A DNA stretch of 64,000 nt, from positions 6,473,501-6,537,500 of the forward strand of contig CM062213.1 of the NCBI GenBank assembly GCA_031216445.1. The letters run 5' to 3'. A program made the position numbers and the translations under genes. Each line of letters opens with the position of its first letter. The stretch's first letter is position 1. Below, one piece after another: positions 1-13,762 of the stretch. Under the pieces are notes generated by a model. It saw only the letters and a program-made list of their open reading frames with translations, made no database searches and was not told the origin of the DNA. This DNA is from Lateolabrax maculatus. Taxonomy: Eukaryota > Chordata > Actinopteri > Acropomatiformes > Lateolabracidae.

Positions 1-195
1 AGCACAGTTTAAGCTTCAATAATTCTCTCTGATTCCATATCAGAGGGAAAGGAATTCAAAAAGAGAACGAAAACATACAAATGCAGACAGACAGACAGAG
101 AAATGAGAAAATGCATTTGTGTAAGATCTTTGGCTTCCTCTTTTTCTAAGCCCCGAAGCTCTGAAGGGGGATACAAACACACGGGCAGGCATACA

Positions 196-253
196 GGCGC
201 ACACACACAACACACACTCACGCGCACACACACACACCCACACACACACACAC
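196..253. repeat. (AC)n microsatellite, imperfect
   Basis: CA dinucleotides interrupted by CGCG and CCC. Confidence 0.9.
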
Positions 254-530
254 TTTCCTGGCTCTAAAAGAAGCCAGTGAGGGACACAAAGAGAAGACAG
301 GTTAGTGCGACAGGCTATGGCGATCACAACAACATGACCAGCTGTGTCTGAACAACGCTTCAGACTGCAGGCTCCTCAATTGGAGAAAGGAGAATTTACC
401 ACATGAAAGGCACAGGTAAGGGATAGGTAGCCTGCTGCCTCTGCCTTATCTAATGCTGCAGCTGTGAATGTGTGTGTGTTAATGAGACATTTTTCTATTC
501 TCAAACAGCAGCAGTATTAGTATTGCTTCA

Positions 531-3580
<3,050 letters not shown>

Positions 3581-3837
3581 CTTCTAAGTAAGAGCTTCGG
3601 GTGATTCTTGCTCTCCAGATTTTTGTCGATGAGGTCAGACAGTAGCTGTTTGAGGACGCCTGTGGCGTACTCCATCTCCCCCTGCAGCGCCGTCATGATG
3701 AGGGAGGCCACGTTGCCCCGGTCTCGCATGGAGAAGGACCGCTGCGCTTCCAAGGTGCGGATGAAGGTCAGCAGGAAGTGCTTTTTGGTCAGCAGCTGGC
3801 CGAACAACGTCAAGGCCTTTTCCACGTTAGCGGGGAC
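3581..3837 (-). CDS. plxna1: plxna1 exon: N-terminal half of GAP domain
   Basis: Encodes VPANVEKALTLFGQLLTKKH, then FLLTFIRTLEAQRSFSMRDR and further conserved helices ending ESKNHPKLLLR. The SMRDRGNVASL helix and the LLLRR-TESV junction are the conserved arginine-bearing segments of the plexin GAP fold; I do not assign which arginine is catalytic. GQLLTKKHF and ALQGEMEYATGVLKQ match plexin-A1 best. It has 85 codons plus AG in phase 2. The acceptor is CTCCAG. The donor AAG|GTACAA is suboptimal. Confidence 0.96.
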
Positions 3838-5562
3838 CTGGAGAGGAGGGGACGGAGGTGATGATGGGGAGGAGTGTGAGCAGAACAAAACAGGGACCGT
3901 GAATGGAGGAAAAGTAGCCATTGGTTGGGCATGGGGAAGAGTAAAATGAAAGGGAAGCATGGAGGGAATGGAGTGTTATGGAGGGGTGGAGAGTAAGAGG
4001 TGAAAGGAAGGAGAAATAAGGGAAAAAGTGCAAAAAAGGAAGGTAGGATAAGGAAGAATTATTTGAGGTCAGGAGATATAAAGAAAAGTGACGGGAAGGG
4101 TGGATAAAGAGGTTACAATCAGGATGAAGAGGAAGATGTGGAGAAAAGAATTGGTTGTGAGTTATAGTTTAGAAATGGATTAATGAGTATGCGTGAGAAT
4201 GAGGAATATCAGATAAATGGTACATTGGAAAAATAGCCACAGGTGCACACACGCAGATACACACACAGTATATTTATACACATACAGGGAAAATCAGCTT
4301 CCAGGTGCATCCATACAACAAGGCTTTCAAGCTTCGCACTCTTGTTTTACTTCCTATTATTGTCCCAATGGTCTTCCCCTTTTCGCAGTTCTCTCTCTCG
4401 CTCTCTTTAACTCCCTCCATCCCTCATTGCCCCGCCCTCCACCGATTCTCTTCTTCTCAAAGCAAAGGGAAGGCCTCCCCCTCTGAGGGAGAGGAACAGA
4501 GGTTTGAAGCGAGAATGTGAGCTTCATGCTGTAATAAGAAATTGATCTGCCTGCTAGCGCACTACTGTGGCCTGTGATTGCCTGGACCATACAAATGAAA
4601 ATCCAATGTCGCGCTACACTATCCCTTTGGAATACAGTTGAGAGCACAAGCAGATACTGAATGTCTCAAAGACCCTTTCCTGCAGCCGCCACCTTACATG
4701 CATGTCAGCAGGGCGCAAGTGTGCATTTCCATGTGATGTATGTGTGTGAGTTTAATGTATACAGAGAAATGATGGAAGTACGTGTGCATGCTGCGTTACG
4801 GTCCACACGGCCGAGGTTCATGTGAGTGATAGAGTGTTCCCTCTTGAGAAAGGAGCAGTAGTGGAGGGGAGAGTATTTTATTGAACGTGTGAACATTGCT
4901 TTTCCAGGAGCCTCAAAAAGGTTTGGTCCTGTAGAGGCAATCTATCACTTATACCAAGTCTTAGTGGAGCTCAGGCATTGCTCACTCCCCAAAAAAGAAC
5001 CTTCCCTTCACTGTATCACATCAAACTGGAGCTTGCCCTGAGAGATTTTTTTCTTACTAGTCTGTGCTTGAACACTCTCTGACTAAGGCTCTGTTGAAGA
5101 TGAGATATGTTTGGTGGACATATTCAGACAGTCCACATCTGATTTGATGGACATTTTTATCTTCCCTTAGCTACATCAAATCAGTCTCTGAAAACTTTTG
5201 TAAGTTTTCTCTTCGTGTAACAGAGACCGTGTTTAAGTGCTGTTCAATTTTTTTCTTGTTTTTGGTCTCGAGTCGAGTTTAAATATCTGAAAGTTTAAAT
5301 TTTACTGATTTATACTGATCCAACTTTAGTACAGATATAACAAGAAGATACAAATCTGGAAAACTTGCAGATCAAGTTTGCGCCGCAGATAGGTGATGAA
5401 TTTGGTTCTTCTTTTCTTCCAATTATTTACCAGTCCTTGCTTAAAATCTGGTCTTCAAGTAGCCCATTCCTAATTACATATCCAAACACACATACAGTAC
5501 AACTTTCATTCATTTAGTGTGTGTGTGTGTGCGTGTGCGGAGCGCTCTCTACTGACCCGTAC
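3838..5562 (-). other. plxna1 intron, 1.7 kb
   Basis: Purine-rich on the plus strand at 3838-4140, otherwise unique-looking AT-rich DNA. A GT/CA repeat at 5517-5537 lies close to the donor of the upstream exon. No gene seen. Confidence 0.85.
5517..5537. repeat. Short GT repeat beside 5' splice site
   Basis: GT units with one GC interruption. On the sense strand it reads (CA)n about 25 nt after the donor of the exon at 5563-5705. Confidence 0.88.
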
Positions 5563-5705
5563 CTCCATCTCCTTGAGCACAGGATGGTCCTCTATCCCAG
5601 GAAAGAGGACCCTCATGGCATAGGTGCGGTATTCCAGGAAGGGGATTCCTGCTCCGTCCAGCTCCTGAGTGAGTTCGTGGATGTCCGTCTGCAGCTCCGC
5701 AAAGG
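5563..5705 (-). CDS. plxna1: plxna1 exon: cytoplasmic juxtamembrane, start of GAP domain
   Basis: Encodes (A)FAELQTDIHELTQELDGA, then GIPFLEYRTYAMRVLFPGIE and DHPVLKEME. The segment finishes the juxtamembrane helix and enters the N-terminal half of the split RasGAP-like domain, which in plexins acts on Rap. The FLEYRTYAMRVLFPG block is nearly invariant in plexin-A. The exon is 2 nt plus 47 codons, ending in phase 0. The donor is GAG|GTACGG, weaker than consensus, and a CA-rich repeat lies about 25 nt into the intron. Confidence 0.95.
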
Positions 5706-8700
5706 CTGCACAAAGGACAAGAGAATGGTTACAAACCTATCATGAAGGTTTTGTCTGTAGTACTTGCTCTTAATGTGGCGAGGAGGAACTGTCTTGGAAA
5801 ATAGGTATGTTTAGAAGAATTCTAAGTTGAAACACTATTGAATCTACTACTAATCCAGCGACTAATCAGCTGGAAAGTGAGTATTAAAGAGGCATTCATT
5901 TAGATATAAAAGTTTGGAATTATTACTTTAAAAGGTGTTCATTAACAGATTAAGTTGTGTTCTGAAGTATTATTTTTGCTTCCCAAAAAATGGGGAAGCG
6001 TTTGGAAATTAAGCCTATAAAGCATTAAAGGATACACAAAAGAGAAGAAAAAACTGAAAAGCTCTGGACACGGTGCAAAAATAATCAAACTTAAAACACC
6101 TGCAAAAAGTTGAAATCAACTCTAGAGTCAGTGATTATCTTGAATTTAACTATTCGGGCTTCTGTCAATCTGATTTTCAGAAACAGCATGTTTTAGAAAA
6201 AGGCAACACGGGTGACACTGAGGAAGAGGTGGAGGCGTGTGGAGGAGTTGCAGTGAAAAGCAGCATTATGTGATCGCTCTGTGCTGAGAGCGGAGAGAAA
6301 GATGGAGGCAAGAAGGAGAGGGAGGATAGAGGAAAGTGCTGTGGTACTCAGTGGCTGGAGGGGATTTCAGGATGGAATTGCACACAGGAACATGAGCCTG
6401 TGAGTACACACACATTACACGCTGCCACCTCACACACTTGTACTCAAGCAGACACACACACACTTTTTCTGTATTGCCCCACAGCTGAACACATAACCTA
6501 GTGCCCAGATGATTTATGTTAGTGCATGTGTCAATGTTTTTACACATTTCCCTTTCCTAGCGAGTGTGTGTTCTGACCCCATTCTGTATACTCCAGTGGC
6601 TTCACAAGTCACATCTAGAGGGAACAAATGGGATCAAATCCATTCTCTCACTCACATCCCATACAATAGTGCACATAGCTAATGCTTTACCTTTACTGCC
6701 TTGATTCTGTTTTTATAAATATAAAACTCCCCTAAGGAGAAATATATACAGCTATATGGTTACATTAACTGCACTGTGATTGCCCTATAGCGCCCTATAA
6801 CACATGGATACACAACCCAAACAAAAAACAAACCAAAGCCCAGACTAACAGATGGCTGGTGTCACCCTATCCCTCTCTTCCTATCTCTCTTTTCCTCCCT
6901 CTTTCTTCCCTTCAAAGTGACATCTCAGAGGTCACCTCTCTCTCCCCTTTGGTTGCCTCTCTCTAATACATCCCTCCATCTTTCTCTTGTTCCATCCATC
7001 TCTCTCCGCATCTCTAATAGGTCTCTTTTTCTCTACCCTGCCACCTTTCTTATTTCTTCGTCAATATTTTTCCTTGCCTGCTATATATTTTTTGCTGCTC
7101 TCTTGGCAAAGACTTTCTTGAAAAAAGTGGTTCAATCCACCTTCTTACTATCCATCCCTCATTTATCTCCTTCTATCACTTCCCTCCTTTTCACTCCATG
7201 TTGTCCTCCTATTTGTCCACCCATCCCCATCTGCAACCAAATGCATTTCAAGCATTATCTTTCTTTCCTGCTCTCCTCATTTACAGCTTCTTTTTCTTGC
7301 TCCATTTTTAATTCTCTAGTAAATTATATGCTTCCCTTTGTGTATTTTTTCTCCCTCATACTCTTCCTATCCATCTCTTCGTCAGTGCCCACCTCCCTTC
7401 CCCTTCTCCTCTCACAAGTTGTCCGCCTTATTTATCTCCCTCGCTCCATCCCCCTCCTTCCATCCATCCCGTTGTCGTCTTCCAGACAGTGGTGACAGCA
7501 GGGGACAGACAGGGTCAGGGCCCCTGGACTCACCGCCGCACACCCCAGCCAATCATTGTTTGACCTGATGTGTGCGTTTATGTGTGTGTGCGATTGCAGG
7601 TAGTCGCAAAAGAGCAGGACATGAAGACTTTAGTGGCAGGGGGAGTGGTGTGAAGTGCACACAACCCTTGGAGGAAAAAAAAAAACACACGAAAAAAAGT
7701 CACCACTAAACTGACTAAATGACTGGCACAGTTAACAACGGTTACAATCTGGGGGCGTGGAATTTAAAAGATGTGAGTGTTTACCTTTGCCTGAAATCAG
7801 ACTATTTTGCCATTTCACCTCATTCATTCAGCCTGGCATTAGTTCACGTTAGCCAATTTTTGGTGGGATAGGGCATATTTCCTTTTGTTTTGCCCTAATG
7901 AATCAGCAGCAAGTGATGTGTCGACATCACACACAAAGACGAGTTGCATTATGGGAAGTGTAGGACACGGCCTTTTGGAAGCTTGACCCATTTCTAGGGC
8001 AGGCAGGAGATCTCAGTCATTATCGCTTTCATTTTTTAAATACTGATTATCAGTCAATATTAAGTCTAAGCCAATATTTAGTGCTGCAAAGTGCACACCT
8101 TGTTCTGACGTATCAACAGATCATCTTTTAAAACCACAAATAGTAACTACACTAAATGTATATCATTGTTACACTTGAGGTTTATTAAAGCATTGCAACA
8201 AGTGAAGTGATCTCTAAAACAAATGTATTCTGATGATCATGGTTATCAGAATTCTCCTTCTCTTTCTCCCCATCTGCTTCTCTCTCTCTTGCCAGACAAA
8301 CCAGTAACAGCATCACTAGGCTCTCACTGGATCCACGCTGTCTCCTGCCAAATAAATATATGCTAATGTATGGCGTGTAAGTCCCTCTCTCTGTCTCTCC
8401 CCCTGCTTCAGTCGTTGCCAAACCCCTCCCTCCTTACTATCCCTCACTTTCCCACCTCTGTGCCCTGTATCTATCTAACCTCCATCTCTCCCTCCCTCTC
8501 GCAGTGTGGATGGTAGTGAGGCCAGCCAGGCGGCTCTCATGGGGTGGAGAGCCAACATCTGGTGGCTGGCTCACATCAAAGTACTCCTCTGGAAACACAC
8601 CAACACCCACATACACACACACACACACCGCTGCCACCTAACAGCAGGGGGACAGTTGGCAGTAAGGAGGAGGGAGAAATAGAGAGTGAAGGAGAAGGCA

Positions 8701-8946
8701 AAGAGAGAAATGGATAGTACTACTGAATGGGAGTTGTGCAGCTTTTGAGGTAAGCTGCAGTGAGGGAGAGATTTACAGAAAGTTATTTGGGGACATGGGA
8801 GTTATTTGGGGAAAACGATGAAGATAACGAACTAGGGAGAAATGATGAAAAGAAACTGGGCGAATACAAGCTTTATGAAAGTAACTTCAGAGGTTTGAGC
8901 GGTTAGAGTCACACCCCTCATGACCAGATTTTGTCATATGACTCAC
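5706..8946 (-). other. plxna1 intron, 3.2 kb
   Basis: Contains a 0.6-kb pyrimidine-rich tract of the plus strand (6880-7490) and smaller CT-rich tracts near 8270-8510. Open frames across these are low-complexity. No gene or recognised transposon. Confidence 0.85.
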
Positions 8947-9181
8947 CTTCCTTGCACTCAAGGGCCACCCTGGACTCCAGGTTGTCCATCTGCAGTTGCA
9001 GGCGTTTGAGGGTGCGGTCGGCGTCCCGGGACTTTCTCTTGTAAGCAATCAGCACCACAATGATAACCAGCAGGAGCAGGCCGCCGCCTCCTCCGATACC
9101 GATGATGGCAGGCAGGGTGAGCAGGCTGTCTGAGTAGATCTGCAAGGTCCCCGGTGAGTATTCAAAGCCTCCAACACGCAC
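8947..9181 (-). CDS. plxna1: plxna1 exon: transmembrane segment and juxtamembrane helix
   Basis: Begins VRVGGFEYSPGTLQIYSDSL. The hydrophobic segment LLTLPAIIGIGGGGGLLLLV plus IIVVLIAY is the single membrane-spanning helix, and its five-glycine run is characteristic of plexin-A. Basic KRKSRDADRTLKRLQLQMDN follows, and the exon ends LESRVALECKE. This is the cytoplasmic juxtamembrane coiled-coil helix that controls dimer state and GAP activity. RDADRTLKRLQLQ favours A1 over A2 and A4. The exon has 78 codons plus G. The acceptor is TCTACAAG and the donor GAAG|GTGAGT. Confidence 0.96.
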
Positions 9182-10350
9182 CTTGTAGACGGACACAAAC
9201 AGAAAAGTTACATCATCTTGTTTGTTTAGCAGTTGGATGACACCTGTCAATTTTCATTTATAGATACAGAGTAGATGGTAAATTAGCTGCTGCTACCAAC
9301 ATTGCTGTGTATTATGCATGGTGTGAAAATGATACAGAAAATATATACAAACATTATTTTGGAGAGCTACAGTTCTACATGCTAAACCCCACACTGCATT
9401 CATACTAGCGAACCAAGCTGTGCCGAGTTGAGCCAAGTGCGACCAAAACTCCCCAAAACCCTTTATATCTGGGTTGGGGGAGGCAACATCTGTGCCCCGG
9501 GGCTGTCTTTGGAAGCAGTTTAACACACACAAGTGTACACAGTTGCACCCATATGACTTTCAACCATATCACATCAAAACAGTTCTGGCTTGCAGAACAC
9601 GTGAATAAAAATAAAGTGTTTTTTTGGGATGTGTTTTTCCCCCCCGTTTTCTTTATTTCCTTTTATTCCATCTTCAACTGGCTTATGTCTATGAAATACC
9701 AAATGGAGGAGTGTAAAAATAGACACAGACCTCTCACGCCCACAAGCCATTTTTTGGTTTCTATTGAATATCAATACTGTTCAAATCCCAAGGAGGATGC
9801 CAGCCAAACGAGACCGATCAAAAGCCTTTAAGACATAAATACAGTCGCAAACACCGCCAACGGTATAAGAGATGGGATGTGTGTGCTTGTGTGTGTGCAG
9901 CTATATGAATGGGGAAAATAAATCTAGAGTAATTGACGAGATTTAGGTCTGATGGATGGGGAGGAAAGAATGAGATGAATGGATGAAAAGGCAGGAAGTG
10001 GACTGACATAAAGAAGGGGGATGAATAGCACAGCGGAAACAGCAGAGAAAGAACAGGAGGTAAAGATGAAGACGGGCTGAGAAGCTGAAAAAAATGTGAA
10101 AGTCAGACGCTCCAGAGGTGGAAAGAAAAGAAATCAAGATGGATGATGAAGTAACAGGTACTTAAGATAGAAAAATTTAACTTAGAGAGGGATGATGCTC
10201 ATTTTCAGGTTTATTAAGGCTTACCCTGGATGGAACGAGGCTTTGCTCCGTGTGTGACAAATCAAGTTAACATAATGAAGCAGGGAACATCACACAATGT
10301 GCAAACATTCACCAAACAGTAATGTAGACAAGTGTTAAAGTTTTACTCAC
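9182..10350 (-). other. plxna1 intron, 1.2 kb
   Basis: Mostly featureless. The stretch 9395-9500 has repeated GAGCCAAG/GTGCCGAG-like words that could be a transposon fragment, but I cannot name a family. Confidence 0.8.
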
Positions 10351-10494
10351 AGTGACTTTGTGTTCTCCGGTCAGGTTAGGCCATTCACACAGCAGCTGGC
10401 TCTCAGACAGGGTGAGAACGCAGGGCGTCTCCCCAATCAGCACCGTGTAGTTCAGCTTAGAGTTTCCTGGGGCTGAGGGAATTAGGTTACGGCC
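10351..10494 (-). CDS. plxna1: plxna1 exon: IPT domain 4
   Basis: Exactly 48 codons in phase 0: GRNLIPSAPGNSKLNYTVLI, then GETPCVLTLSESQLLCEWPN and LTGEHKVT. This is the core of the fourth, membrane-proximal IPT domain, with NYT and NLT sequons and the cysteine pair PCVL/LLCE. The acceptor is TTTCCAG, with GTGTGTGT just upstream on the sense strand. The donor is ACT|GTGAGT. Confidence 0.95.
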
Positions 10495-12358
10495 CTGGAA
10501 AGAGACACACACACGGTTGGGTTACTTACATAAGGTCCAAGTCTAAGGTGGTCCACAAAAATAGAATAATGAAGAGAGTATAAATGCAAAAGGATTAACT
10601 CCAACTGTGATTTGTGCTGTCGAAAAAAAAATACTTGGCTGGCAGATGTCCGTCAACAGTTCAGCCACAGCTCTAATCAGTGTGCAAGGTGCTTTAAACT
10701 GCAGGTAATCATGGCAACAGTGCTTCTGCTTGATGCTGCCAGATGACACCTCTCATAGAAACTGACCACACCAAAAATATGGATTGTGATTTTAACAGAA
10801 TCTACCTTGTTATCCTTTAGTCTGGTCCTGATGTAGAATTCCAAATCAGTGCAGGTAACACTGCACAGAACGGACTACTGAATCACTAGATTTTAGCAAA
10901 TATTTGATCCAGATGTGTTAGCGCAGGTAAAAATGCTGTCCAAGGACTGTAAAAACATGCTGCATAAAGGGTGTTGGGAAGTACAATAAATTAATTCATC
11001 AGAAATCCCCCATCTCCTCTCCTCTACTACCTCTACTGTACCTACCCCTCCTCACCCTAAACCACTATACTTTACAGAGTGCGAGGAATTAATTGCTGGA
11101 AAATCTCGATGAATGTCTATTTTCCCCGCAATTATTTAATAGGATGCCATTTCTGTGCTGCTTATTTCTGCAATTCTTTACCCGGAGCAAATCGAGGCAA
11201 TCAGAGCTTTTCATTACAGAATTATATTTAAGTTACAGGGGAGAGAGGCGTGATTCTTCATTTCTACTCCGCCCTGATTGGCCGAGAGAAAAAAGCTTTA
11301 GTTTTCCATGAAATTGCATGATAATTTTGTCTTCCACTCTTTGTCTTTGAAGTTCAAGGGGAGAGGTGAAATGACAAAAGACATCGTGGGTGGGTGGGGC
11401 AAAGCCTTTATAAATGCGCTCTAGATTCAAATGCGTACTGCCTCTATGGCTTAGAGTAAACATGGCTATGAAGTCTCTCTTCAGAAGTTATCTGATAGAA
11501 ATCTGAGCAGGTGGCATAGCAATGCATGGTTCCACTTTATAAACATTACTTTCCTTTGCACCTGATTTTAAAGGGGGCGTTTTAGAAGCGATTTTTTTGC
11601 CTTAAAGATCTCCAAACCCCATTGGAGACAGCAGGCAGAGAAATAACATCTTTCAAGGTTGAGGCACATCTGAAAGACGGCTGGGTTTAAAAGAAAAACC
11701 CTCAAAGGAAGAGGAAGGAGCGAGTAAAGTGTCTGTACAGGAATGTTTGGAGCAAATCATTTCAAATGCCTGTCAGCGGCTTATCAGTTGTGTTGGATGC
11801 TGACTGGGAGGTCGCTGTAGCATTTTCTAAAATAACTATTTGTGAGATTGAGCTTTTAACGTTGCTGACAAAACTCAATATGCTATCCGCTATTGCTGCT
11901 CTTCTACTGTGTCAACTGAGTGCTAACACACATCTAACCTTCCTTTGTCCTGAAGTCCTAGTGTGTTTTAAGACATTTCTCCCACACCTTTACAGCGTAA
12001 CCTTCGATAAAAAGCTTTGATGCAAGACCACCACAAACTCAGACATAAGAACCTTTTTTTCCCACCAATGCCTGGTCTACTGAAAAAACGAGTGGGCAGA
12101 CAGCAGAAATAAAATGAGAAAGGTGACGCAAGAGGTGAGAAAGGAGGAAAAAACAAGTCAGAAAAGATGATTGGGAAGACACAAAGAAAGGGAGGGAGAG
12201 AAAGGGAGAGACGCAGAAAGGATAAGGAGGGAAGCTTGAAAAAAGAAAAAAAGGGAAAGCAAAGTCAAGAGGAGAGCTAAGGACGTGATGGATGTAAACC
12301 AACAGCAAGTAGAGACAAGGCCAAAACAGATCAATGCTAAGAGCACGAGGCAATTTAC
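10495..12358 (-). other. plxna1 intron, 1.9 kb
   Basis: Holds an AT-rich, non-repetitive island (11080-11320) with several AATTA/TAAT words, a candidate conserved non-coding element. Purine-rich sequence at 12100-12270 on the plus strand is the upstream pyrimidine tract of no known exon. No gene seen. Confidence 0.8.
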
Positions 12359-12595
12359 CTTGAGTATGAGTGGTGAGCTTGGCTTCAACTCCAGCATGCC
12401 AGAGGAGCTCAGAGGTTCGAACACAGGGTCCGGGTGGTAGCTGAAAGTCTCGTTTACCACCAGCACAGAGCGCACGTCATCCATGACAAAGCCGATCTCA
12501 TCAGGACTGCTGCCCGTCTCCGAGAAGCTTTTATCAGATCCGGCCACAGAGGGCGCCAGACACACCATCACGGTGTTGTTGACGACCGTGCAGTT
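12359..12595 (-). CDS. plxna1: plxna1 exon: end of IPT-3, start of IPT-4
   Basis: Exactly 79 codons in phase 0, beginning NCTVVNNTVMVCLAPSVAGS. It includes DEIGFVMDDVRSVLVVNETF and ends PLSSSGMLELKPSSPLILK. The GFVMD-VRS-L segment ends IPT-3, and the PDPVFEPLS run opens IPT-4. It has three N-glycosylation sequons (NCT, NNT, NET). The acceptor is TCTCTAG and the donor AAG|GTAAAT. Confidence 0.95.
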
Positions 12596-13668
12596 CTAGA
12601 GAACGGGAAAAAGTGAGGGGGAAATCAAGAAGAAAGAAGAGAGAAAAGAGAAGAAGGGAATTAGAACGGGGGAGAAAACGTGTCAAATATTACATTTGTT
12701 GAGGTTATTTAATTCCCATCTAACAACCTTTCTGCCTGGTTTACACTGTTTGCGGTTTAAGCAATTTTTACAAAAATGGTCAATTTTATTATTTTTAGGT
12801 AAAACATCATGTTGACTAATACATAATTATCAATATACAGTATCCAATGGCTTAAACAGGGTTATGTGATATGAGTGATTAAATGTCTCCATAATGACAT
12901 AATGAGGAAGAGGCTGGCTTAATAACATCAGTGTTGTAATCAGTGTTGATATCATCTGGAAATCCCCTGTGGGGTTCGACACTTAAATCAGCCACCGAAG
13001 AACAAATTAGACTGTAATGACACACAGAGAAACAGGAGAGGTCAGCCAGTAGCTGTTAACGATAACACACCACAGCTAAAGAGACCTTTGCATAGTTTCA
13101 CAACATGTTATAGCCTTACATTTTGTTCTATATATGTGACGTACTAAAACACTCACACACAAAGGGTGTGTAAAATAACACAGACACAGAACAAAACTGT
13201 GTTTATAGGTCAATAGAAATATTAACCAAGCCAATAAAAAATGACTGCAGAGAGGGGGACAAAGGAAAAGGAAGGGATATTTTTACTTTCAGCTAAGATC
13301 GAGAGTGGGAGAAAGGTTGGCTAAGCCCCGTGGTGCTAGGTGAAGAGAGGGGGATTTGCCAGAGCGGCTTTATTGCTGGTTGACATTTCAAAGGTTAAAC
13401 TGCTAAAAGGAAATTCAACATCAAAAACAAACAGAAAATGGGCCCTTGGCTGGTTGACCGACGGGTCAGGTGTGTGCGTCTGTGTCCCAGGAGTGTGTAC
13501 ATCGTCTGAAAATCACTTTTTCCACAAAAAGGGGGAGAGAGAGACAGAGAGAGAGAACTGGAGAGACACCTGTGTGTCTATATTGGTCTCACTCGCCAAG
13601 TCAAGTCACTGCTTTTTATGTTTTGTCAATAAAAACTGTGTGCGGGTGTCTCGATTCCGACCACTTAC
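12596..13668 (-). other. plxna1 intron, 1.1 kb
   Basis: Purine-rich on the plus strand next to the acceptor at 12596-12680. Otherwise AT-rich with no recognisable feature. Confidence 0.85.
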
Positions 13669-13762
13669 ATTTTCTGACTTGGCAGCTCCGTACTTGGCTC
13701 TCATTTTGGGCTCCTTGATGGTGGCCAGATTGGTTCCAGTAATGGTCAACATGGTTCCTCCG
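13669..13762 (-). CDS. plxna1: plxna1 exon: IPT-3 core
   Basis: Encodes (S)GGTMLTITGTNLATIKEP, then KMRAKYGAAKSEN, the GGT-LTITGTNLA core of the third IPT domain. It is 1 nt plus 31 codons. The acceptor is preceded on the sense strand by an uninterrupted run of about 14 T, a very strong polypyrimidine tract. The donor is AAT|GTAAGT. The joined protein continues SEN-NCTVVNNT in the next exon. Confidence 0.93.

Noticed and set aside
3608..3949. 113-codon open frame on the plus strand
   Set aside because: It is the reverse strand of the plxna1 GAP exon at 3581-3837; the minus-strand frame has strong plexin identity.
6917..7495. 192-codon plus-strand frame resembling a multi-pass membrane protein
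   Set aside because: Hydrophobic composition is forced by CT-rich DNA; no conserved motif or splice context.
9395..9500. GAGCCAAG/GTGCCGAG word cluster, possible hAT-type element end
   Set aside because: No terminal repeats, target duplication or transposase sequence found.
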